Shown piece after piece: positions 26,577 to 34,433 of a stretch of DNA of 64,000 nucleotides (positions are counted from its first letter, which is position 1; each line of letters opens with the position of its first letter). A program made the translations under genes and the position numbers. Source of the DNA: Gaiellasilicea sp963806955 (GTDB taxonomy: Bacteria > Actinomycetota > Thermoleophilia > Gaiellales > Gaiellaceae). The notes under the pieces are model-generated. The model searched no databases and was not told the origin of the DNA. It saw nothing but the letters and a program-made list of their open reading frames with translations. The DNA is taken from assembly GCA_963806955.1 (NCBI GenBank), contig CAWDZG010000002.1:1550001-1614000 (forward strand), given 5' to 3'.

Positions 26577-27722
26577 GTGATCCGCCCGAGCACGAAACAG
26601 GCACCGGCGATCCTCATGCTCCTGACGGCCGTTTTCCTGGTCGTCTCCTTGGCGACGGTCAAAACGGCCGCAGCAGAGCCGAAGGTGGAGGCGAAGCGCG
26701 CCGAGGCGCAGGACGTGCTGGCCCAGATCCAGGAGATCGACGGGGAGCTCGGGCTTGCGATCGAGGCGTACAACAACGCGAACGTCAAGCTTGCAGCGAT
26801 CAAGGCCGACCAGCAGGCGAATGCGCGGTACCTGGTGATCGCGCGGTCCAGCCTGAAGAACGCACAGGCGCACCTCTCCAAGCGCCTCGTCTCGCTCTAC
26901 ACGACCGGCGGCGAGGGCGGTGCGCTCGAGGTGATGCTCGGCTCCGATTCGCTCGACGACCTGCTCAACCGGCTCGAGGCCGTCGAGCGCGTCTCGTCGC
27001 AGGACACGCGCGTGCTCGGCGAGGTGAAGCGCTTCCGCGCCGAGGTGCAGAAGCGCAAGGTCGAGCTGAAGAAGGCTCGCACTGCCCAGGCTCGCTTCGT
27101 CGCCGATCGCGCCGCTCGAAAGGCAGCGATCGAAGGCCAGCTCGCGCAGCGGCAGGAGATGCTCGCGTCGATCAAGGATCAGATCGCGAGCCTCGAGGCG
27201 GCCGAGCAGCAGCGCCAGGCCCGGCTCGCTGCGGAAGTCAGAGCCCGGGTCGCGGCTGCGACCAGCGCCCGCCGGACCGCCGCACAGCCCGCCTCGGCAC
27301 CCGCTGCGTTGATCGAGGCGAACTCCGTCGAAGACGTGCTCGTTCCCGCGCCGGCAGCCGACTCTCGCTACGGCGCCGTGGTCGGAATCGCGATGCAGTA
27401 CCTGGGCGTGCCGTACAGGTGGGGTGGCGCGGATCCGTCCTCCGGCTTCGACTGCTCCGGCTTCTCGATGTACGTCTACGCGAAGGTGGGCGTCTCGCTG
27501 CCGCACCACGCCGCCACCCAGTACGGCATGGGCACGGCGGTGTCGCGGTCGGACCTCCAGCCCGGCGACCTCGTCTTCTTCCACGGACTCGGGCACATGG
27601 GTATCTACGTCGGCGGCGGCAACTTCATTCATGCGCCGCGAACCGGTGACGTCGTCAAGATCTCCAGCATGACGGACGCCTGGTACTCGGCCAGGTTCGT
27701 CGGCGCGCGCCGGATCGGCTGA
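26577..27722 (+). CDS. Secreted coiled-coil NlpC/P60 peptidoglycan endopeptidase
   Basis: 381 aa. Signal peptide about residues 1-33, long coiled coil about 35-240, then an NlpC/P60 domain from about 262. Catalytic Cys-293 in FDCSGFS and the His of GHMGIYVG are visible, with a downstream FIHAPRTGD. It probably cleaves stem peptides at division, like RipA/CwlO proteins whose coiled coil is controlled by FtsEX. The coiled-coil region is similar in style to the divergent 3D-domain protein, suggesting a shared activation mode. Confidence 0.92.
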   Translation: MIRPSTKQAPAILMLLTAVFLVVSLATVKTAAAEPKVEAKRAEAQDVLAQIQEIDGELGLAIEAYNNANVKLAAIKADQQANARYLVIARSSLKNAQAHLSKRLVSLYTTGGEGGALEVMLGSDSLDDLLNRLEAVERVSSQDTRVLGEVKRFRAEVQKRKVELKKARTAQARFVADRAARKAAIEGQLAQRQEMLASIKDQIASLEAAEQQRQARLAAEVRARVAAATSARRTAAQPASAPAALIEANSVEDVLVPAPAADSRYGAVVGIAMQYLGVPYRWGGADPSSGFDCSGFSMYVYAKVGVSLPHHAATQYGMGTAVSRSDLQPGDLVFFHGLGHMGIYVGGGNFIHAPRTGDVVKISSMTDAWYSARFVGARRIG

Positions 27723-27737
27723 GTCCGACCCCGCCGG

Positions 27738-28181
27738 TCAAGCGTGGCCGTGGTGCTCGTGCACCACGGCGTGGCCCTTGCCGCGGGCGATCAGCCAGCG
27801 GTTGACGGGGTAGGCGGCGGCTCCGGCGATCAGCAGCGCGACCGCGAGGCTGCCCCAGAAGAGCATGTTCGTGAGCCCCGCGTCCATCGCGCCCGGGATC
27901 ATGAGCATGATCGCGTTGTCGACGATCTCCATGATCGTGATCGAGACGGTGTCGGCCGCCAGCGCGATCGGCGCGGCCGCGGCGAACGCGATCCCGCCGC
28001 GCAGCAGCGGCAGCATCGTCAGCGAGTAGCCGAAGAAGAAGGCGAGGACGACTGCGAGGCCGATCGTCTCCCAGTCGCTCCAGCCGAGCGCGGTGCCGAT
28101 GATCATGCCGAGCACCTCGCCGATGGCGCAGCCGGTCAGGCAGTGGACGGTGGCCGTGAATGCGAGCCGGTTGAGTGTCAT
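27738..28181 (-). CDS. DUF4396 membrane protein with His-rich tail
   Basis: 147 aa with four predicted membrane helices. The segments CLTGCAIGEVLGMIIGTALG, SLTMLPLLRGG and VDNAIMLMIPGAMDAG match DUF4396 as I know it. The C-terminus is histidine-rich (HAVVHEHHGHA), suggesting metal contact. ATG 28,181 chosen; ATG 28,193 lies inside the upstream palindrome. Transcription appears controlled by the CsoR/CstR-like operator at 28,191-28,213. Confidence 0.7.
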   Translation of the reverse strand: MTLNRLAFTATVHCLTGCAIGEVLGMIIGTALGWSDWETIGLAVVLAFFFGYSLTMLPLLRGGIAFAAAAPIALAADTVSITIMEIVDNAIMLMIPGAMDAGLTNMLFWGSLAVALLIAGAAAYPVNRWLIARGKGHAVVHEHHGHA

Positions 28182-28190
28182 GCCGGCCAC

Positions 28191-28213
28191 CATATACCCC
28201 ACTGGGGTATATG
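28191..28213 (-). promoter_or_regulatory. CsoR/CstR-like operator palindrome
   Basis: Perfect 10-bp inverted repeat CATATACCCC / GGGGTATATG with a 3-base spacer. The ATACCCC-N3-GGGGTAT core matches operators of the CsoR/RcnR/CstR repressor family. On the minus strand TATATG within it can serve as a -10 nine bases before ATG 28,181, so binding would block the promoter. No csoR-like gene is in the window. Confidence 0.65.
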
Positions 28214-30004
28214 TCAAACGCCTGCCGCTTCGTTCAGCGTCGCCCCCTCGTACAGGCTTGCCAGCTCCTGGGGGAAGTGCTCCGCGACGGCGCGACGCTT
28301 CAGCTTCAGGGTCGGCGTCAGCTCGCCGTCGTCCATGGTGAAGTCGCGCGGCAGGACCCTGAAGCGCTTGACCTGCTCGTAGCGGGAGCGGTCGGCGTTG
28401 ACGTCGTCGACGATCCCCTGCACGAGCTCGCGCACCTCGTCGGTGTCGGCGAGGCTCGCCAGGTCGCCCGTGAGCCCTCGCTCGGCCGCCCAGGCCGGCA
28501 GTGCTTCCGGATCGAGCGTGATCAACGCGGCGACGTAGGGCTTCCGGTCGCCGACGACCATCGCCTGCGAGACGAACTTCGACGTCTTGAGATCGTTCTC
28601 GATGTTCTGCGGCGCCACGTTCTTGCCCCCGGCGGTGACGATGATGTCCTTCTTGCGGTCGGTGATCGTGACGAAGCCGTCCGCGTCGATCTCGCCGATG
28701 TCGCCGGTGCGCAGCCAACCGTCGGCGCCCATGACCTCCGCCGTCGCCTCCGGCTCCTTGTAGTACCCCTGGAAGACCGTCTCGCTGCGGATCAGGAGCT
28801 CGCCGTCGTCGGCCACCGTGATCTCGGTGCCGGGGAGCGGGCGCCCGACGGTGCCGAAGCGATAGGCCTCGTGCGTGTTCGTCGACGCGGCGGTCGTGCA
28901 CTCGGTCAGGCCGTAGCCCTCGACGAGGAGGATGTCGATCGCGTGGAAGAACGCCGCGATCTCGGGCGAGAGCGGCGCGCCGCCGGAGATGGCGAGGCGG
29001 AGCCGCCCGCCGAGGCGCGCCTTCACCTTGGCGTACACCAGCCGGTCGGCGAGGCGGTGCTTCAGCGCGAGGCCGCGCGGCACGGGCTCGCCGGCGCGCC
29101 GCAGGTCGCTCACCTGGCGCCCGACCCCGAGCGCCCAGTCGATCAGCTTGCGCTTCGCGCCGGTCTCGGTGTCGAACTTCGCGACGACCGCGGTGTGGAT
29201 CTTCTCGTAGACGCGGGGCACGCTCGGGAAGACGGTCGGCTTCACCTGCGGCAGCGCCACTGCGGCCTGGAGCGGGTCGGGCAGGAAGGCGATCGTGTAG
29301 CCGACGTACGCGCCGGAGAGGTGCATCAGGCGACCGAAGTTGTGGGCGAGCGGGAGGTAGAGGAGCATCGTGTCCTCGGGCCCGGTGAAGCTCGGCAGGT
29401 CGTCGACGACCGCGACCATCGCGTAGTAGTTGCGGTGCGAGATCATGCAGCCCTTCGGCGGCCCGGTCGTGCCGGAGGTGTAGATGTAGGTGAAGAGGTC
29501 GTCCTCCTCGATCGCCTCACCGGCCTCCCGGAGCGCGTTCGGATGCTCGGCGGCGTAGGCCCGGCCGCGGGCGGCGAGGTCGTCCAGGTCGGCGTAGGTG
29601 AGGACGTGCTGGAGCCGCGGAATGCCGCCGCGAACCGACTCGACCTTCGCCCGCTGGCCGTCGTCTTCGCAGAGCACGCCGACGGCCTCGGAGTGCTCGA
29701 GGATGTAGCCCGTGTCCTTCGGCGAGCTGTTCGCGTAGATCGGCGCTGCGATCGCGCCGATCGAGCCGAGGGCGAAGTCGATCAGCGCCCACTCGATCTG
29801 GCTCGAGCCGAGGATCGAGAAGGCATCGCCCTTGCGCACGCCGAGCGAGAGCAGTCCGTTTGCGTAGCCCTCGACCCGGGCGGCCGCGTCCTCCCACGAG
29901 ACGGGCCGCCAGTCGTCGCTCGTCTGGACGAGGTAGGCAGGGCGCGTGCGCCGGGCCGCGACCGCGTCGCGCCAGAGCCGTTCGATCGTTCGCTTCGCCG
30001 CCAT
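28214..30004 (-). CDS. Long-chain acyl-CoA synthetase (AMP-forming)
   Basis: Activates fatty acids to acyl-CoA via acyl-adenylate, 596 aa, FAA1/FadD15-type. AMP-binding loop YTSGTTGPPKG, LVEGYGLTECT adenine site, DGWLRTGDIGEI and a C-terminal KKDIIVTAGGKNVAPQNIE are all present. TAGAGT ends seven bases before the ATG, and the bases between carry TGACTGA, a half-site of the operator found at 39.1 and 47.0 kb. It would feed the beta-oxidation enzymes nearby. Confidence 0.93.
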   Translation of the reverse strand: MAAKRTIERLWRDAVAARRTRPAYLVQTSDDWRPVSWEDAAARVEGYANGLLSLGVRKGDAFSILGSSQIEWALIDFALGSIGAIAAPIYANSSPKDTGYILEHSEAVGVLCEDDGQRAKVESVRGGIPRLQHVLTYADLDDLAARGRAYAAEHPNALREAGEAIEEDDLFTYIYTSGTTGPPKGCMISHRNYYAMVAVVDDLPSFTGPEDTMLLYLPLAHNFGRLMHLSGAYVGYTIAFLPDPLQAAVALPQVKPTVFPSVPRVYEKIHTAVVAKFDTETGAKRKLIDWALGVGRQVSDLRRAGEPVPRGLALKHRLADRLVYAKVKARLGGRLRLAISGGAPLSPEIAAFFHAIDILLVEGYGLTECTTAASTNTHEAYRFGTVGRPLPGTEITVADDGELLIRSETVFQGYYKEPEATAEVMGADGWLRTGDIGEIDADGFVTITDRKKDIIVTAGGKNVAPQNIENDLKTSKFVSQAMVVGDRKPYVAALITLDPEALPAWAAERGLTGDLASLADTDEVRELVQGIVDDVNADRSRYEQVKRFRVLPRDFTMDDGELTPTLKLKRRAVAEHFPQELASLYEGATLNEAAGV

Positions 30005-30078
30005 CAGTCAGACTCTACGGACAAGGAATGGGTCGCGGAAGGGCGAATCCGTTCGGTCCCTCTACACTGAAGGTGCAC

Positions 30079-30948
30079 ATGCGCACGACGTGGAACGGCT
30101 CAATCAGCTTCGGACTCGTCTCGATCCCGGTGGGGCTCGCGCCCGCGACGAAGCCCGCTGCGCGCGCGTCGGACGTGTCCTTCCGGATGCTCCACCGCGA
30201 CTGCGGCTCTCCGATCAAGCAGAAGCGGTGGTGCCCGGTGCACGAGCGCGACCTCGGCCCGGACGAGATCGTCAAGGGCTGGGAGGTCGCGAAGGGCCAG
30301 TTCGTGCTCGTCGAGGAGGAGGAGATCGAGGCGCTGACGAACCGCGACGACTCCCGCTCGATCGAGATCTCCCGCTTCGTCGACGCGGCCCAGGTCGACC
30401 CGATCTTCTTCGACCGCACCTACTTCCTCGTGCCGGCACAGGCCGCGGCCGCGCGCAGGCCGTACGTGCTGCTCCTGAACGCGATGCGCGAGACCGACAT
30501 GGCCGCGCTCGGCCGCTTCGTCCAGCAGGGCCGCGAGAAGCTCTGCCTGATCCGCCCCAAGGGCGATGCGCTCGCGCTCGAGACGCTCTTCCTCTCGGCC
30601 GACGTCTACTCGCAGGCCGAGATCGAGGAGGCGGTCGAGGAGACGGCGGTGAAGAAGCCGGAGCTCGAGCTCGCGCGGCAGGTGATCGCGAGCCTCGCGG
30701 GCGAGTTCGATCCCGCCGACCTGCAGAGCGACTACCGGCGCGACCTCCGCGCCCTGCTCGAGGCGAAGCTCGCGGGCGAGGAGATCACCGCGCCGGAGCC
30801 CGTCGCCGAGACGCCCGTGATCGACCTGATGGAAGCGCTCCGCCGCAGCGTCGAGGACGCGAAGCAGGCCAAGCAGCCGAAGGGCGCAGCCGGGAAGGCC
30901 GCGCCCAAGAAGGCTGCGTCGCGACCGAAGCGCTCGGCCGCGCGCTAG
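30079..30948 (+). CDS. ku: Bacterial non-homologous end-joining protein Ku
   Basis: Homodimeric ring that binds double-strand DNA ends, 289 aa. MRTTWNGSISFGLVSIPVGL start, CGSPIKQKRWCPVHERDL, and the MAALGRFVQQGREKLCLIRP segment are diagnostic. The C-terminus is a Lys/Ala/Pro tail typical of actinobacterial Ku. TACACT at 30,063-30,068 lies ten bases before the ATG. No ligD is in the window. Confidence 0.95.
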   Translation: MRTTWNGSISFGLVSIPVGLAPATKPAARASDVSFRMLHRDCGSPIKQKRWCPVHERDLGPDEIVKGWEVAKGQFVLVEEEEIEALTNRDDSRSIEISRFVDAAQVDPIFFDRTYFLVPAQAAAARRPYVLLLNAMRETDMAALGRFVQQGREKLCLIRPKGDALALETLFLSADVYSQAEIEEAVEETAVKKPELELARQVIASLAGEFDPADLQSDYRRDLRALLEAKLAGEEITAPEPVAETPVIDLMEALRRSVEDAKQAKQPKGAAGKAAPKKAASRPKRSAAR

Positions 30949-30963
30949 AGAGTCACATCTGCG

Positions 30964-31134
30964 CTAATGCGGCTGCGCGATGGCGCCGAGCGCCTGCAGC
31001 TGCGCCGCGAAGAGCGTCTTGTCGATCTTGCCCTGGTAGATCGGCACCCCTTCCTCGATGCAGACCCGGATCACTTCCTGCCGGTCGATCCCCAGCTCCT
31101 TCGAGAGCTCGTCCGGCGTCAGGTGGTTCGCCAT
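30964..31134 (-). CDS. Small predicted helix-turn-helix protein
   Basis: 56 aa: MANHLTPDELSKELGIDRQE followed by VIRVCIEEGVPIYQGKIDKT. The first 30 residues look like a compact helix-turn-helix such as in sigma-4 or MerR-like domains; a short C-terminal helix follows. Very strong Shine-Dalgarno GAGGAGGT seven bases before the ATG. A convincing intrinsic terminator lies between this gene and its likely promoter. Family not recognised. Confidence 0.6.
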   Translation of the reverse strand: MANHLTPDELSKELGIDRQEVIRVCIEEGVPIYQGKIDKTLFAAQLQALGAIAQPH

Positions 31135-31165
31135 CGGTGTTGACCTCCTCGGTCTCGCGGCAACG

Positions 31166-31205
31166 AAAAAGCCCGCTGGGCGCATCGACTGCGCTCAGGC
31201 GGGCT
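31166..31205 (-). terminator. Intrinsic terminator in the leader of the small HTH gene (attenuator candidate)
   Basis: On the minus strand AGCCCGCCTGAGCGCA pairs with TGCGCCCAGCGGGCT around loop GTCGA (one bulge, one mismatch) and is followed by TTTTTCG. It ends about 15 bases before the GAGGAGGT ribosome-binding site of the gene at 30,964-31,134. No minus-strand gene lies immediately upstream that it could serve. Confidence 0.65.
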
Positions 31206-31290
31206 CGGATGTCGCTCGCTCGTTGTTCGCGGGATTCAATGGGCCCGCACCCCCAAATTCGCCATCGTCAACGGAGGATACTGTGCGCGG

Positions 31291-32103
31291 ATGACGGCTG
31301 CAACGACCTTCGAGCAGCGGGCGCTCGGCGCAGTTCGCTACCACGTCGGCGGGGCCGGCGCGCCGCTGTTGCTCCTGCACGGTCTCGCCGGTTCGACGCA
31401 GAACTGGGTCGAGGTGCTGCCCGAGTTGCTGAGCCGTTACCGCGTGATCTCGGTCGACCTGCCCGGGCATGCCGGGTCGGCCCCGCTCCGGCGCTCCGCC
31501 TCGATGGGCGACTTCGCGGCCGTCGCTGCGGCGGTGCTCGAGGCTGAGGCCGCCGGTTCGGCGCTCGTCGCCGGCCACTCGTTCGGCGGGCTCGTTGCGC
31601 TGCGGCTGGCCCGGACTCGCCCGGAGCTCGTGCGTGGGCTGCTGCTCGTCTCGCCCGCCGGGATCGCGACCACGAGGCGCGCCGCCCGGGCGATCGTGCT
31701 CGCGTCCGCGACGGTGCGCCCGGGCCGGCTCGTCGCCCCGCTCCGGCACCGCTTCGCAGACCGCGTCTGGTACCGGCGTGCGGTCTTCCGGCCCTGGTTC
31801 GTCGCGGACGCCGACGACCTCACCGCCGGAGCGACGCACGGCCTGTTGGCGGCGCAGCGCCAGCACGCCGACACGAAGATCGCCGCCCGGGCGATGCTCG
31901 CGGACGATCCGCGGCGCGAACTGGCGGAGCTCTCGTGCCCGGCGCTCGTGCTCTGGGGCGCGCGCGACGCGCAACTGCCGCTCGGCGACGCGTTCGAGTA
32001 CGCGCGGCGGCTCGGGGCTCGGCTCCGGGTGGTCGCCGACTGCGGCCATCTCGTGATCGTCGAGCGGCCGCGGGCAGTGCTCGACGCGCTCTCGGCGCTC
32101 TAG
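31291..32103 (+). CDS. Alpha/beta-fold hydrolase
   Basis: 270 aa. Oxyanion-hole LLLHGLAGST, nucleophile elbow GHSFGG, acid Asp in LWGARDAQLP and catalytic His in DCGHLVIVERP complete the triad. Substrate unknown. TACTGT ends six bases before the ATG (leaderless) although GGAGG is also present upstream. Ends overlap the Nif3 gene by four bases, convergently. Confidence 0.88.
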   Translation: MTAATTFEQRALGAVRYHVGGAGAPLLLLHGLAGSTQNWVEVLPELLSRYRVISVDLPGHAGSAPLRRSASMGDFAAVAAAVLEAEAAGSALVAGHSFGGLVALRLARTRPELVRGLLLVSPAGIATTRRAARAIVLASATVRPGRLVAPLRHRFADRVWYRRAVFRPWFVADADDLTAGATHGLLAAQRQHADTKIAARAMLADDPRRELAELSCPALVLWGARDAQLPLGDAFEYARRLGARLRVVADCGHLVIVERPRAVLDALSAL

Positions 32104-32846
32104 ACCGGGTTCTCGTCCGGTAGGAACTCCCAGTCGAGCCCGAAACGCTCCGCGAGGTGGGCGGCGAGCGCCTGCACGCCGAGCGTCTCCGTTGCGTAGT
32201 GGCCGGCGGCGACGAAGTGGATCCCGAGCTCGCGGGCGGTGTGGCGGCTGGGCTCCTCGGGCTCGCCGGTGAGAAAGAGGTCGTAGCCCTCGTGGGCCGC
32301 CTGGATCAGGTAGTGCCCGCCACCGCCGGAGCAGATCGCGACGCGCTCGACCCGCTCGGGGCCGTGCGCGAAGACGAGCGGCTCGCGGCCGCCGACCGCC
32401 GCTCGGACGCGCTCCACCAGCTCGCTCGCTCCCGCAGGCTCGCGCAGGCGGCCTCCCAGACCGATCTCGGCGAACGGGCGCTCGACCTCGACGCCCAGCT
32501 CGGCTGCGAGCAAGGCGTTGTTGCCGAGCGTCGCGTGCGCGTCGAGCGCGAGGTGATAGGCCGCGAGGCTGAGATCGGCCGCGAAGAGCGCCTCGAGCCG
32601 GCCCCGCTGGCGCCGGTCGATCCAGACGGGCTCGTTGCGCCAGAAGAGGCCGTGGTGGACGAGCACGAGCTGGGCGCCCGCGGCCGCCGCGCGCTCGATC
32701 AGCTCGCGGGAGGCAGAGACGCCGCACGCGAGCTTCGTCACCTCGTCGGCGCCGAGCACCTGCAGCCCCGGCGGCCCGTACTCCGGGAAGCGCTCGATCT
32801 CGAGCAGCTCGTCGGCGTAGCGGAGGATCTCGTCGCGGTGGGCCAC
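32100..32846 (-). CDS. Nif3-like dinuclear metal centre protein
   Basis: 248 aa, YbgI/DUF34 family, which often carries GTP-cyclohydrolase-1-type-2 annotation; true function unsettled. Metal ligands visible: HHGLFW, YHLALDAH and the C-terminal AGHYATE. GTG start at 32,846; GATAAT ends six bases upstream, so probably leaderless and divergent from tRNA-Pro. Confidence 0.9.
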   Translation of the reverse strand: MAHRDEILRYADELLEIERFPEYGPPGLQVLGADEVTKLACGVSASRELIERAAAAGAQLVLVHHGLFWRNEPVWIDRRQRGRLEALFAADLSLAAYHLALDAHATLGNNALLAAELGVEVERPFAEIGLGGRLREPAGASELVERVRAAVGGREPLVFAHGPERVERVAICSGGGGHYLIQAAHEGYDLFLTGEPEEPSRHTARELGIHFVAAGHYATETLGVQALAAHLAERFGLDWEFLPDENPV

Positions 32847-32860
32847 GCGGCGATTATCGC

Positions 32861-32866
32861 TACCCT
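32861..32866 (+). promoter_or_regulatory. -10 box of tRNA-Pro
   Basis: TACCCT ends nine bases before the mature 5' end of the tRNA. No clear -35 was seen. Confidence 0.4.
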
Positions 32867-32875
32867 TTCCGCGCT

Positions 32876-32949
32876 CGGGGTGTGGCGCAGCCTGGTAGCG
32901 CGCTCCGTTCGGGTCGGAGAGGTCCGGAGTTCAAATCTCCGCACCCCGA
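32876..32949 (+). tRNA. tRNA-Pro (anticodon CGG)
   Basis: Cloverleaf folded by eye. Acceptor CGGGGTG pairs with CACCCCG and discriminator A at 32,949; anticodon stem CTCCG/CGGAG encloses loop TTCGGGT with anticodon CGG at 32,910-32,912; T arm CGGAG-TTCAAAT-CTCCG. It reads codon CCG. CCA is not encoded. 74 nt. Confidence 0.96.
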
Positions 32950-32955
32950 TTGCCA

Positions 32956-33038
32956 GCGCAAGATCGATGTCCGCCTCGCGGCGGACATCGATCGCGCTAA
33001 GACCCCTGAAGGCGGCCGCTTCGCGGCCGCGTCTCGCC
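32956..33038 (+). repeat. Structured palindromic element, copy B (3' of tRNA-Pro)
   Basis: Perfect 13-bp stem GATCGATGTCCGC (32,962-32,974), loop CTCGCG, complementary arm 32,981-32,993, GCGC flanks, then TAAGACCCCTGAAGG and the GCGGCCGC-TTC-GCGGCCGC hairpin. The stem sequence differs from copy A while the loop and downstream block are conserved. Starts seven bases after the tRNA. Confidence 0.75.
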
Positions 33039-33058
33039 GCCTCTGTCAGCGTTGGGCG

Positions 33059-33121
33059 TGCCAGCGGACATCGATCGCGCTAAGACCCCTGAAGGCGGCC
33101 GCTTCGCGGCCGCGTCTCGCC
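33059..33121 (+). repeat. Partial tandem duplicate of the palindromic element, copy C
   Basis: Begins with the same TGCCAGC as copy B, then jumps to the right arm of the stem and repeats the rest of copy B nearly exactly through GTCTCGCCG. The left arm and loop are missing, so the first hairpin cannot form. Confidence 0.75.
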
Positions 33122-33148
33122 GGAAGGTCGTCGGTGAGGCTCTCCTTC

Positions 33149-33928
33149 TCAGGGGGCGAGGCGGTGGATCTCGGCCACGACGTGGTCGGCGTGGGGGCGG
33201 AGGTGTGGCTCGAGGTCGTCCCAGCGCTCGTCCTCCTCGCCGAGGTAGACCGCCCGCGCCCGGGCGAGCACTGGGCGGTGCTCCTCCGGCAAGCGGGCGA
33301 GCGCCCAGTCGGCGGCGGCGTCCTTCGGGCGGATCGTGCCGGTGGCGGCCGTGCTCCAGATCCGGGCGAGGGTGAGGAGGACGTTGCGCGTGTCGTCGTC
33401 GAGGTCGGCGAGCAGCGTGTCGATGTCGCCCACGGTCGCGCGCACGAGGTCGTCGTGGGGGACGGGGTCGAACACCTCCCCCGGCGGCGGCCCGAGCAGC
33501 GGTGTGTCTCCGAGGAGCACCATCGTGACCAGCGCCGCGAGGTCGGGGTTGACGGTCGTCGGCCAGGGCTCGACATCGCCGCTCTCGAACTCCCGGCGCA
33601 GCCAGTCGCCGTACTGGAAGTCGAAGCTGGGCGGGTAGCGCCAGGGGCGGAGGTCGGACTCGACCACGATCGTCAGCTCGATCCGGCGCCACCGGCCGTC
33701 GGGGGTCCGCCGTCCCGAGATCGCGAGCAGGCGCTCGACCAGCGCCTGCTTCTGTTCGCGCGTCGTGTGCCGCGTCGCGACCGCGAGCACGTCGAGGTCG
33801 CTCTCCGGCCGTAGCCCGCCGAGGACGGCCGAGCCGAACAGGTAGGCGCCGACGGCGTCTTGCCCGAGCACGTCCCGCACGAGCGCCACGACCCGATCGA
33901 GCTGCTGTCGATCAGCGTCCGCGAGCAC
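33149..33928 (-). CDS. Aminoglycoside nucleotidyltransferase-like protein (AadA/ANT(9) family)
   Basis: 259 aa. N-terminal nucleotidyltransferase motif GSAVLGGLRPESDLDVL with metal-binding DxD, then ELTIVV carrying a possible third acid, and a C-terminal helical DUF4111-type domain (WALARLPEEHRPVLARA). Resembles spectinomycin/streptomycin adenylyltransferases, but many chromosomal homologues have no proven resistance role. GTG start; no strong Shine-Dalgarno. It sits in the small-gene region following tRNA-Pro. Confidence 0.8.
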   Translation of the reverse strand: MLADADRQQLDRVVALVRDVLGQDAVGAYLFGSAVLGGLRPESDLDVLAVATRHTTREQKQALVERLLAISGRRTPDGRWRRIELTIVVESDLRPWRYPPSFDFQYGDWLRREFESGDVEPWPTTVNPDLAALVTMVLLGDTPLLGPPPGEVFDPVPHDDLVRATVGDIDTLLADLDDDTRNVLLTLARIWSTAATGTIRPKDAAADWALARLPEEHRPVLARARAVYLGEEDERWDDLEPHLRPHADHVVAEIHRLAP

Positions 33929-33937
33929 GGACCGGTC

Positions 33938-34416
33938 TCAGGAGGGGGCGAGCGCGCTCGAGGGCGGCCGGGCGGCCGGCCCGCCGTGCGTCGCCAGCAC
34001 GTGCTCGACCGGCAGCTCGAGCAGCGGGCGCAGCACGGCGGCGATCTGCTCGCGGGTCACGCCGGGGGTAGCCACCGCTCGTTGATCTCGAGCCCGTTGC
34101 CGAAGTCGTCGAGCGTATCGCCGGAGATCACGGCACGCGTGCTCTCGGCCCAGAGCACGGTGTCGTTTGGCTTGTGCCCCGGGGAGCACGTCGGCGCCGA
34201 ACGGGAGCCGGTCGCCGGCCGAGTACGGGGCGCGCCTCGCCCTTCCCCTCGCGGAGCAGCCAGACGGCATCGGGGCTGCCGTCGCCCGCCTGCTCGGCGG
34301 TGATCCCGTAGGTGTCCATCGGGTCGGGCGGCTCGACCAGGGCGCCACGGCTCGGTCTCCCCCCACCCCGGTTGTGGTGCCTGCCACTGCCAGAGGCCCG
34401 GTCGCAGCTCGCGCAC
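33938..34416 (-). pseudogene. Broken MBL-fold hydrolase-like gene
   Basis: Recognisable pieces occur in three frames in the right order: MRELRPGLWQWQAPQPGWGE, then MDTYGITAEQAGDGSPDAVW, then SAGDRLPFGADVLPG, then HKPNDTVLWAESTRAVISGD and LDDFGNGLEINERWLP, finally PGVTREQIAAVLRPLL and ATHGGP. At least three joints are explained by one extra or missing base in C/G runs. In addition, the part between the first two pieces is much shorter than I would expect and no HxHxDH metal site is present, so a real internal deletion is likely on top of base errors. Confidence 0.65.
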
Positions 34417-34433
34417 GGCGACGCTACCGCTGG

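Noticed and set aside
28175..30070. 631-aa plus-strand open frame opposite the acyl-CoA synthetase
   Set aside because: Antisense shadow; codon positions follow the minus-strand synthetase with intact motifs.
31160..31290. tRNA-like or T-box element before the small HTH gene
   Set aside because: No T-box sequence, specifier loop or cloverleaf could be built; only the terminator hairpin is convincing.
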